Positions 15,252-21,851 of a stretch of DNA of 38,623 bases are shown piece by piece. Where the stretch lies: NCBI RefSeq assembly GCF_015207265.1, contig NZ_JADEXE010000029.1, positions 1 through 38,623 of the forward strand, written 5' to 3'. A program made the translations under genes and the position numbers. Every line of letters begins with the position of its first letter. The first letter of the stretch is position 1. This DNA is from Nodosilinea sp. LEGE 07298 (GTDB lineage Bacteria > Cyanobacteriota > Cyanobacteriia > Phormidesmidales > Phormidesmidaceae). The notes beneath the pieces were generated by a model. That model had not been told where the DNA came from. It did not search any database and was given only the letters and a program-made list of their open reading frames with translations.

Positions 15252-16688
15252 ATGCTCCGCGAGTTCGATGCTGATACTGATACTGCTGAGGCAAACTGTT
15301 TGCCTCAGGCCGAGTCTGACAAATCTGCCCCAGATATAGACTCTGCCCCAGACCATCAGGGGGCGGCGCTGAGTGCTGAAGACGGGCCTCCAAAGACAGA
15401 AAATGGTTTTGGGGCTGTATTTAAAAACCGAAATTTTTTAATTTTGTGGGCGGGGCAGCTCTTTTCTCAGCTAGCCGACAAAGTCTATCTGGTGTTGATG
15501 ATCGCGATCATCGCGGCTCGGTTTGAAACCCCTGGCCAAACCATTAGCGGCTGGGTCGCGGCGGTGATGATCGCCTTTACCGTGCCAGCCGTGCTGTTTG
15601 GGGCGCTGGCGGGGGTATTTGTCGATCGCTGGCCCAAGCGCCCGGTGCTCATTTGGTCTAATCTGCTGCGCGGCGGGCTGGTGATGGTGCTGCCCCTCGG
15701 CATTTGGCTCACCTTAGGCTGGGGCACTGTACTGGGGTTGCCGGTGGCCTTTTGGCTGCTGCTGATCGTGACGTTTCTAATTTCTACCCTGACCCAGTTT
15801 TTTGCGCCTGCGGAGCAGTCTATTATTCCGCTGATTGTGGCTGAGGGCGATTTACTCTCGGCTAACTCCCTCTACACCACTACCATGATGGCCTCGGTCA
15901 TTGTTGGGTTTGCGGTGGGTGAACCGCTGCTGGCCCTGGCCGATAAGCTCATGCTCATGCTGGGCATTGCTGATAACGGCCCGGCTATTTTGGTCGGCCT
16001 CAGCTACCTGGTGGCAGGCCTGTGCCTGATGACAATGGCCCCTGGTCAAGAAACCCTCTCTGCCGCCCATGAAGATTTGTCTCAGTTTTGGGCTGACATT
16101 AAAGACGGCTTGCGCTATTTAGGCCAGCAGGTGCAGGTGCGGGTCGCGATTATTCAGCTGGTGCTGCTGTCATCGGTGTTTGCGGCGCTGGCGGTGCTGG
16201 CGGTGCGGCTGGCAGAAATGATTCCGGCGATCAAGGCCTCGCAGTTTGGCTTTTTGCTGGCGGCGGGCGGGCTGGGTCTAGGGTTAGGGGCGGTGCTGGT
16301 CGGTAACTTTGGCCCGCGCTTTCCCAGGCGCTTTCTGAGCCTGTGGGGAGCGATTGGCATCGCGGTATGCCTCGTCGCTCTGGCCTGGACAACAAAGCAG
16401 CTATGGGCCTCAATGGCTATTATTGCCGTCCTTGGCTTGTGTGGTGCCTTTGTGGGTATACCCATGCAGACCCTGATTCAAGAAAAAACGCCAGAAGCCA
16501 TGCGGGGCAAAGTATTTGGCTTGCAAAACAATTTGATAAACATTGCCCTTAGCTTGCCTCTGGCCCTGGCTAGCGTGGTAGAAGCACGCCTCGGTTTGGC
16601 AAACGTTTTTATGGGTATGGGCGCTTTGGTGGGCTTAGGGGGAGTTGTAACCTGGTATATTGCCGATACGGCTATGAGAAAGGTCTAG
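15252..16688 (+). CDS. MFS transporter
   Basis: A 478-aa major facilitator with about 12 transmembrane helices. An acidic cytoplasmic leader of ~55 residues rich in D, E and A precedes the first helix (F-L-I-L-W-A-G-Q-L-F-S-Q-L-A-D). G-V-F-V-D-R-W-P-K-R-P is the conserved loop 2-3 signature (G-x-x-x-D-R-x-x-R/K-R). The overall shape resembles the MFS branch annotated as enterobactin/macrolide-like exporters (MFS_3). The substrate cannot be read from sequence. Its position directly behind recO, 47 bp apart, suggests co-transcription. A hairpin with GCTAG/CTAGC and CCGTT/AACGG arms follows the stop (16696-16730). Confidence 0.9.
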   Translation: MLREFDADTDTAEANCLPQAESDKSAPDIDSAPDHQGAALSAEDGPPKTENGFGAVFKNRNFLILWAGQLFSQLADKVYLVLMIAIIAARFETPGQTISGWVAAVMIAFTVPAVLFGALAGVFVDRWPKRPVLIWSNLLRGGLVMVLPLGIWLTLGWGTVLGLPVAFWLLLIVTFLISTLTQFFAPAEQSIIPLIVAEGDLLSANSLYTTTMMASVIVGFAVGEPLLALADKLMLMLGIADNGPAILVGLSYLVAGLCLMTMAPGQETLSAAHEDLSQFWADIKDGLRYLGQQVQVRVAIIQLVLLSSVFAALAVLAVRLAEMIPAIKASQFGFLLAAGGLGLGLGAVLVGNFGPRFPRRFLSLWGAIGIAVCLVALAWTTKQLWASMAIIAVLGLCGAFVGIPMQTLIQEKTPEAMRGKVFGLQNNLINIALSLPLALASVVEARLGLANVFMGMGALVGLGGVVTWYIADTAMRKV

Positions 16689-16695
16689 GTTCCAC

Positions 16696-16730
16696 GCTAG
16701 GCACCGTTTTTTTACCTTAGAACGGCTAGC
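16696..16730 (+). terminator. Hairpin after the MFS gene
   Basis: GCTAG and CTAGC arms enclose CCGTT and AACGG, with a GCA bulge on the left arm and a T-rich loop of about 12 nt. It begins eight bases after the MFS stop. No T-run follows the right arm, so termination efficiency is uncertain. Confidence 0.45.
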
Positions 16731-16887
16731 GAATTGGTGCAGCGACCCGGGCGATAGCTAGAAAACGGCCCATTGAGGCGATTCGGTAACGGATGCTCAT
16801 CCTGAGTCGGTCCCTGAGCACTGCGCGATCGCGTCAGTGTTCCGCTGGCGCTTGTTTCGGTTGTTTAATGGGATATCGCTACACGGC

Positions 16888-18042
16888 ATGCACATCGCGT
16901 GGCTAGGCAAAAAAACGCCCTTTTGTGGCAACGTTACCTATGGCAGAGAGGTTACTAACGCCCTGCTTGAGCGGGGCTATCGAGTTACCTTTTTGCACTT
17001 CGCTCAACCTCAGGAGGGGCACGCTGCCGACCACCTACCGCGTTCAGAGGAGGTGCCATTACCCTTTCTGTTCAAGTCTCAGATTCTGACTATCCCCTCG
17101 CTCAAGTCGGGCAAATTGCTGGCTGAGGCCCTGGAACGATTACAGCCTGACCTAGTCCATGCGTCGCTGACCCTGTCGCCCCTAGACTTTCGGCTGCCAG
17201 AGATTTGCGCCGAGCTGAATATTCCTCTGGTGGCCACCTTTCACCCCGCCTTCGATCGCCGGGTGCGGAGTCTGACTTCGGGCACCCAACACCTCACCTA
17301 CCAGCTCTATGCTCCCTGTCTGGCCCACTACGATCGCGTGATTGTCTTTTCTGATCTCCAGCGCGACCTGCTGAGCAAGCTGGGGGTACCCGCCTCTACG
17401 CTGGTGGTGATTCCCAACGGGGTGGATACCCGTCGCTACTCGCCGGGGCCATCGGCGGTGAAGGCCGACCTGTACGCCCAGCAGCTATTTGTCTATCAAG
17501 GGCGTATTTCCCTTGAAAAAAATGTGGAGGCTCTGCTGCGGGGCTGGCGGCAGGCCGATATGGGCCACCGCTGCAAGCTAGCGATCGTCGGCAGCGGCCC
17601 GCTAGAAGCCTCTTTAAAGCGGTTTTACGGCGATGAGAACGACATTATCTGGCTAGGCTACCTGGCCAACGAGCAGCGCCGCATCGATATTCTGCGGGCG
17701 GCGGATGGGTTTATACTGCCGTCTTTAGTCGAAGGGCTGTCGCTGTCGCTGCTGGAGGCGATGGCCTGCGGCACGGCCTGCATTGCCACCGATGCCGGGG
17801 CCGATGGCGAGGTGCTGGCCGAAGGGGCGGGCATTGTGCTCGATACCCAGCGGGTGTCGGCGCAGCTGCAAACCATTTTGCCCATTTTGCGCGATCACCC
17901 TGAAATTACTCAGCTTTTGGGACACAAGGCTCGCGAGCGGGTGCTGCTGCGCTACACCCTGCGGGACAATATTTCTGCCCTAGAAGCCCTCTACAGTGAG
18001 GTGACGGCGGAGCAGCGGCTGATGTGCGGCCAGCGAGCCTGA
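16888..18042 (+). CDS. GT4 family glycosyltransferase
   Basis: A 384-aa retaining glycosyltransferase of family GT4 (GT-B fold). I chose the ATG at 16888 because M-H-I-A-W-L-G-K-K begins the first Rossmann strand. The upstream extension to 16837 is not family-like. The acceptor-side N-domain contains F-C-G-N-V-T-Y-G-R-E-V-T. The donor-binding C-domain has V-I-P-N-G-V-D-T, then F-V-Y-Q-G-R-I-S-L-E-K-N, and the E-x7-E motif in V-E-G-L-S-L-S-L-L-E-A-M-A-C-G. The N-terminal G-N-V-T-Y-G-R-E segment is a conserved cyanobacterial form. I have a weak recollection of similar sequences linked to galactolipid synthesis (DgdA-like), but this is not secure and no gene name is given. No hydrophobic helix is present, so it would be soluble or peripheral. 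Confidence 0.85.
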   Translation: MHIAWLGKKTPFCGNVTYGREVTNALLERGYRVTFLHFAQPQEGHAADHLPRSEEVPLPFLFKSQILTIPSLKSGKLLAEALERLQPDLVHASLTLSPLDFRLPEICAELNIPLVATFHPAFDRRVRSLTSGTQHLTYQLYAPCLAHYDRVIVFSDLQRDLLSKLGVPASTLVVIPNGVDTRRYSPGPSAVKADLYAQQLFVYQGRISLEKNVEALLRGWRQADMGHRCKLAIVGSGPLEASLKRFYGDENDIIWLGYLANEQRRIDILRAADGFILPSLVEGLSLSLLEAMACGTACIATDAGADGEVLAEGAGIVLDTQRVSAQLQTILPILRDHPEITQLLGHKARERVLLRYTLRDNISALEALYSEVTAEQRLMCGQRA

Positions 18043-18120
18043 TCGGGGCTGAGCGGGTAGGCTACGGCTTTAGCTGATTTGCCACAATAGGAAATAGTCT
18101 TGTCGCCAGGTTCACGGTGT

Positions 18121-18900
18121 ATGCCTATGCCTTCTCCTTTTCCTGGGATGGATCCCTACTTGGAGCAGGCGACGTTTTGGTCGTCGTTCCATAGCCGTTT
18201 GATTGTGGCATTGGCAGATGCCCTGGCTCCTCAGCTGCGGCCTCGCTACTACGTCGAAGTTGAGACTCGCACCTATACCGATACCCCTGACGGGGGCGAG
18301 GTGCTGGTAGGCATTCCCGATGCGGTGGTTTTGTCTCGGCAGGCCATACCCTCACCTTTGGCTCAATCCTCAGGTTCTATGGCGGTTCAGCCGGTGACCC
18401 TGCCCATACCGACGGAAGTAAAAGAGCGGTACCTTGAGATTCGGGAGGTAGGCAGCAACGCGGTAATCACCGTAATCGAAGTGCTTTCGCCCAAAAAGAA
18501 GCGCTCAGGCAAAGGACGCACTGTCTATCAAGAGAAACGCCAAGCTATTTTGGGCAGCGCCTCTCATCTGGTGGAAATTGATTTGCTGCGGGGCGACTCG
18601 CCCTTGCCGATGGAGGGGCAGATTAATCTGGCTCACTACCGGATTTTAGTCAGTCGAGCCGAGACTCGTCCCCACGCTGAACTTTATGCTGTGACGGTGC
18701 GGGAGGCGTTGCCCTGCTTTCCGCTGCCGTTGCAGGCGGCGGATGGTTCGGTTTTGGTAGACTTATCGGCTATTGTCGGAGGCGTTTATGACCGCGCCAG
18801 CTATGACCTCCGCATCGACTACAGCCAGTCGCCGCCGCCGCCACCGTTTTCGGAGGATGATCAGGTTTGGATGCAGAATTTGTTGAACTCGACTTCCTAG
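18121..18900 (+). CDS. DUF4058 family protein
   Basis: A 259-aa member of DUF4058, a family especially expanded in cyanobacteria and without known function. It has the defining start M-P-S-P-F-P-G-M-D-P-Y-L-E, then H-S-R-L-I-V-A-L-A-D-A-L-A-P-Q-L-R-P-R-Y-Y-V. The central block I-T-V-I-E-V-L-S-P-K-K-K-R is present, and so is Y-Q-E-K-R-Q-A-I-L-G-S-x-x-H-L-V-E-I-D-L-L-R-G. The E-V-L-S-P-x-x-K and E-I-D-L-L-R-G pieces recall restriction-endonuclease-like folds, but no catalytic role is established. Starts at 18121 or 18127 are both possible; the family's usual first residues favour 18127. It is followed by the AT-richer accessory region. Confidence 0.9.
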   Translation: MPMPSPFPGMDPYLEQATFWSSFHSRLIVALADALAPQLRPRYYVEVETRTYTDTPDGGEVLVGIPDAVVLSRQAIPSPLAQSSGSMAVQPVTLPIPTEVKERYLEIREVGSNAVITVIEVLSPKKKRSGKGRTVYQEKRQAILGSASHLVEIDLLRGDSPLPMEGQINLAHYRILVSRAETRPHAELYAVTVREALPCFPLPLQAADGSVLVDLSAIVGGVYDRASYDLRIDYSQSPPPPPFSEDDQVWMQNLLNSTS

Positions 18901-19026
18901 AGGGATGGCCCTAAAGAATACCTCGATCCCACCCTTGGAGCCGAGGGAAAACCTTGGACTCTGCCGTAGAGTTCTACCGTCGCTATTAAGATAGCTCCCC
19001 TAAAATTGGGCAATCTGGAAAAATAG

Positions 19027-19059
19027 CCGAGTTGCCCTTCAACCGTATAAGAAACTCGG
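19027..19059 (+). promoter_or_regulatory. Leader hairpin before the 19076 gene
   Basis: CCGAGTT and AACTCGG pair across a 19-nt loop and end two bases before the ribosome binding site AAGGGAG (19062-19068) of the gene at 19076. It may modulate translation or stabilise the message. Confidence 0.3.
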
Positions 19060-19075
19060 TCAAGGGAGTATCAAA

Positions 19076-19720
19076 ATGCAGACATCACCGATCGCATGTC
19101 GACCGCTTGCCGACTGGGTAGGGCAAACCGTTCGCTTTCAGGGATACCTGAACTACTGGGAAACGGCTAATAGAACTGACGATACAGCGTTTCTACTGCA
19201 ACATGTCAAGGTGGTGCCTTACAAAGGGTGTGAGAAGCAAATAAGAACGCTGGATCATATTTGGTTGTATTCACCCAAAGAAGCCCATGCCAACACCAAG
19301 CTCGAACGGCTCAACGCATACGGAGCGGTTGGAAAAGTAGTCAGCTATATCCGGAGTAATGGCACCAAAGATTTTGCTATTAACGTCAAGTCTTTTGCGC
19401 CGATGGCGTGGCATCTTGAGCTGCTTGATTCGTATGGAGAATCCAAGCTCGATCACATCAAAGCCAGAACATTAGTGCTGGAAGAGACGCTGAACGCATT
19501 AGAATCCGAAGAGTTGCATTTTGATATTCACTTATCCTACGAGGAGGTTTATCAGGACTTTCAGGATGAATATGAGTTTTGTCGCAGACATATTGAAATC
19601 AACGAGCGGTATGAGGTCAACAAACAGCACCGCTCCAAGCCCAAACCGGATATTCTCAAGTTTGCTTCAACATCATCGAAGTCAACCAAGTTAGCCTGCA
19701 AGGGCTTCGCCGCCTCGTGA
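19076..19720 (+). CDS. Hypothetical protein, possibly frameshifted at its 3' end
   Basis: An uncharacterised 214-aa protein with a good ribosome site (AAGGGAG seven bases before the ATG). The first ~105 residues look like an OB-fold: W-V-G-Q-T-V-R-F-Q-G-Y-L, K-V-V-P-Y-K-G, H-I-W-L-Y-S-P, G-A-V-G-K-V-V-S-Y-I and D-F-A-I-N-V-K-S. Residues ~120-190 are helical and charged. The last ~20 residues are low-complexity (S-T-S-S-K-S-T-K), whereas the +1 frame over the same bases (from about 19655) reads N-I-I-E-V-N-Q-V-S-L-Q-G-L-R-R-L-V-I. A third frame continues D-L-S-G-D-E-K-V-H-A-A-I-E-L to a stop at 19796. Both tails look more protein-like than the one in frame, so the gene may be broken. It is AT-richer than the neighbouring DUF4058 gene. 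Confidence 0.6.
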   Translation: MQTSPIACRPLADWVGQTVRFQGYLNYWETANRTDDTAFLLQHVKVVPYKGCEKQIRTLDHIWLYSPKEAHANTKLERLNAYGAVGKVVSYIRSNGTKDFAINVKSFAPMAWHLELLDSYGESKLDHIKARTLVLEETLNALESEELHFDIHLSYEEVYQDFQDEYEFCRRHIEINERYEVNKQHRSKPKPDILKFASTSSKSTKLACKGFAAS

Positions 19721-19823
19721 TCTATCTGGTGATGAAAAAGTGCATGCTGCGATCGAATTGAACTACTTAACGGTTGCAATCACCGAACTTAGATAACCTA
19801 TGCTGCAAACAGAGTTGGTTAGA

Positions 19824-19847
19824 TTGGGTTGAGTTTGCAAAACCCAA
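19824..19847. repeat. TTGGGTT/AACCCAA hairpin
   Basis: TTGGGTT (19824-19830) and AACCCAA (19841-19847) form a 7-bp stem with a 10-nt loop. The same stem sequence forms the core of the dispersed repeat at 19926, so this may be a truncated relative. It lies downstream of the hypothetical gene at 19076. Confidence 0.45.
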
Positions 19848-19925
19848 CCTAAAAAAACGGCGCAACCATTCAGCCAAGAATAATGCAGGAACTGATTAAG
19901 ATATTATCCCTCAAGACACAATGGT

Positions 19926-19997
19926 TTGAGAGTAAGGCCCTTTTGGGCTTGTTGGGTTTCCTTCGTCAACCCAACCAACAGGAAATCTGCGATCGCT
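19926..19997. repeat. Dispersed repeat, copy 1 (about 72 bp)
   Basis: Starts TTGAGAGTAAGGCCC and ends CTGCGATCGCT, with a hairpin core GTTGGGTT/AACCCAAC (19951-19958 and 19968-19975). A second copy in the same orientation lies at 21568-21638 with only a few substitutions and one short deletion. The TTGGGTTTCCTTCG-type hairpin core is a familiar non-coding interspersed motif in filamentous cyanobacteria. This copy ends 15 bp before the stop codon of the minus-strand gene at 20012. Confidence 0.8.
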
Positions 19998-20011
19998 TTT
20001 CTTCGGGAAAA

Positions 20012-20494
20012 TCAGAGTAAGCCTTCAAGGGATTGATCGAGTACGATTCGAGTCAGCAGTTCTTGCACTTTGTTGGCCTCATAGTGAAACGAATAGATGG
20101 TCGCAAAATAAAGCCAACTTAGTGGCCACAATCCCACAATCCCTATGCCTGCAAGAATGATACAAAAGACAATTAGCACTGGCAACAATACCAGAATATT
20201 TTCCATTGATAGCTGTAGAGTGAGGTGAATCCGGGTCTCTTGCCCTGCCGCTTCTAGAGTTCCTGCTGTGCGAAGCCGCCACCGCTTGTTTGCCCAAGGC
20301 CCAATTAATAAAAGGTGATCGCCATCAAGTTGCCCTTGGTAACGCACAGGCCGATAAGACCGACGGGTCAACATAATCTCCTGCTGAAACTGTGAAGCGA
20401 AACGCCGCTCTACCTCCATCAACGATACAGGAAAGACAAGGTGAGTTCGACGATAAGGAATGAGATAACGCGACCAGGATTGTGCAGCAACCAT
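20012..20494 (-). CDS. Hypothetical membrane protein
   Basis: A 160-aa protein of unknown function. Residues ~1-95 are soluble, basic and beta-rich (R-R-S-Y-R-P-V-R-Y-Q-G-Q-L, H-L-L-L-I-G-P-W-A-N-K-R-W-R). They are followed by a transmembrane hairpin at about 98-135 (I-L-V-L-L-P-V-L-I-V-F-C-I-I-L-A-G-I-G-I and W-P-L-S-W-L-Y-F-A-T-I-Y). A short amphipathic C-terminal helix (N-K-V-Q-E-L-L-T-R-I-V-L) closes the protein. I recognise no family. The dispersed repeat lies immediately after its stop. Its long upstream gap contains a frameshifted ORF relic on the other strand. Confidence 0.6.
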   Translation of the reverse strand: MVAAQSWSRYLIPYRRTHLVFPVSLMEVERRFASQFQQEIMLTRRSYRPVRYQGQLDGDHLLLIGPWANKRWRLRTAGTLEAAGQETRIHLTLQLSMENILVLLPVLIVFCIILAGIGIVGLWPLSWLYFATIYSFHYEANKVQELLTRIVLDQSLEGLL

Positions 20495-20947
20495 AGCAAT
20501 GGAATAACGCGGATAGGGTTAAATACAAGGGGGTGATCGCTGCTTCCAGAAATCTACTGGGATTCTGACCTCAAATAGATAAGATACGTAGGCTTAACCT
20601 TGACTCAGACCGATCACCATTGGGGAGTCATCACACAAGTTGATTGCTTCGATGAACTGAACCTTGAACTGGGGGGGCGATCGCACACCCACCGAGCATA
20701 GTCAAACCACCCAACTTGTAGCCTTTCACCAGACAATTACCACAATGCTGAAAACCAGCTAACGGGGCAAAACGCAACGGCGGCAGATAGCCTCGAACTC
20801 AGCACTAGTACTCTGCGGCGCAAGTTTAGATACTATTACTCCGGGGGCTAGGGAGCAGGGGGGCTGAGGAGCCAAGCAATTCGAAATGGTGCACATATTT
20901 CAGCCGTCGAGTACCAGCGGCTCTCGTATGTCCACTGCTGTGACACG
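20495..20947. other. Gene-poor stretch with an ORF relic
   Basis: About 450 bp without an intact gene, between two minus-strand genes. It contains the frameshifted plus-strand relic at 20600-20762. A plus-strand open stretch (20700-20850) reads D-N-Y-H-N-A-E-N-Q-L-T-G, then S-T-L-R-R-K-F-R-Y-Y-Y-S-G-G, but has no start codon. This looks like decaying coding DNA. Confidence 0.5.
20600..20762 (+). pseudogene. Small ORF broken at a run of seven G
   Basis: From a TTG at 20600 the frame reads L-T-Q-T-D-H-H-W-G-V-I-T-Q-V-D-C-F-D-E-L, then N-L-E-L, up to the G7 run at 20671-20677. If one G is dropped, reading continues G-G-D-R-T-P-T-E-H-S-Q-T-T-Q-L-V-A-F-H-Q, then T-I-T-T-M-L-K-T-S, to a TAA at 20762. 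As sequenced, the frame instead hits TAG at 20698. I do not recognise the product. A homopolymer error in the assembly or a true frameshift are both possible. Confidence 0.4.
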
Positions 20948-21487
20948 TTAGCTCGCGTCATGCACCTTGGCATACATAAACGCATCTCTAGGAATTGCTG
21001 AAATATTAGGGCGGATTTGATAGCAACGCAACCTCCCTTCACACACTAAACCACTCTTTTCCAGAACTTTAACTGAAGCATGGTTTTCCGTATCGCAAGT
21101 TGCCCAAACCCGATAAATTTCTGGCAAATTAATTGCCCATTCCACTACAGCACAAGCGGCTTCTGTTGCATAACCTTGTCCCCAATATTTCCGATTAAGC
21201 AGATAACCAAAACCAGCCGCATGCTCTTCTAACCAACAAGCGATCGTGCCAATGGGTCGATTATTTGGCTTGACCGTAAGAACCCACGAAAAGTTCCCTG
21301 ATTCCCACCGTTCAGACTGCCCCTCAAGAAATTTCACAACTTCATCAACATCTGTGCGGGGGAAATAATCCATGTAGTGAATGACTTTGAGATCACTGGC
21401 GTATTCAAAGATTGCCTCTGCGTCTGAAAGGCGAGGACGGCGTAAAACAAGCCTTTTCGTTGTAAATACTTCAGGAGCTTGTAACAC
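20948..21487 (-). CDS. GNAT acetyltransferase, RimJ-like
   Basis: A 179-aa N-acetyltransferase. The opening T-T-K-R-L-V-L-R-R-P-R-L-S-D-A-E-A-I-F-E-Y is characteristic of the RimJ/RimL branch. The acetyl-CoA pyrophosphate loop is Y-W-G-Q-G-Y-A-T-E-A, with V-W-A-T-C-D-T-E-N-H-A-S-V-K-V-L-E-K-S-G-L in the C-terminal half. RimJ-like enzymes acetylate ribosomal protein N-termini or small molecules; the substrate here is unknown. Codon and base use are AT-rich compared with the core genes. It lies inside the segment bracketed by the two direct copies of the dispersed repeat. Confidence 0.88.
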   Translation of the reverse strand: MLQAPEVFTTKRLVLRRPRLSDAEAIFEYASDLKVIHYMDYFPRTDVDEVVKFLEGQSERWESGNFSWVLTVKPNNRPIGTIACWLEEHAAGFGYLLNRKYWGQGYATEAACAVVEWAINLPEIYRVWATCDTENHASVKVLEKSGLVCEGRLRCYQIRPNISAIPRDAFMYAKVHDAS

Positions 21488-21851
21488 GAGAGCAGGTTCA
21501 CCTTTGCGGCAAGTAATGAGTTCAAACGTTTAAGAATATTGGATATAGCCCAACTTTTGAATTTCCCTTGAGAGTAAGGCCCTTTCGGTCTTGTTGGGTT
21601 TCCTTCGTCAACCAAGCAACAGGAGATCTGCGATCGCTCTAAATGATAACCAGTTTTCTGAGTAGAATGTGTCATCGCGCAGCGTAGTGCACCACTGGTA
21701 ATTGTGAGCATTCTAACGGAGAGATTAGTGCATTGCGGTTAGAAGAGTTAATGAGAATTGCCAAAATCTTAGAGTCGACATGCTTCCTTCGTTCACTACC
21801 ATCTCTGTATTTGGATCACTAGAACTTCAAACCTCAAAACGGAAAGCAGGC
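21488..21851. other. Intergenic stretch holding repeat copy 2
   Basis: About 360 bp between the reverse transcriptase stop and the GNAT start, both on the minus strand. It holds the second copy of the dispersed repeat (21568-21638). The rest is AT-rich, and I see no convincing ORF or RNA gene in it. Confidence 0.55.
21568..21638. repeat. Dispersed repeat, copy 2 (about 71 bp)
   Basis: Same orientation as copy 1, from TTGAGAGTAAGGCCC to CTGCGATCGCT. Relative to copy 1 it has a few base changes (for example CCCTTTCGGTC for CCCTTTTGGGC) and has lost one C in the right arm of the hairpin (AACCAAG for AACCCAACC), so its stem is weaker. The two copies bracket about 1.6 kb with two genes and the ORF relic. 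Confidence 0.8.
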
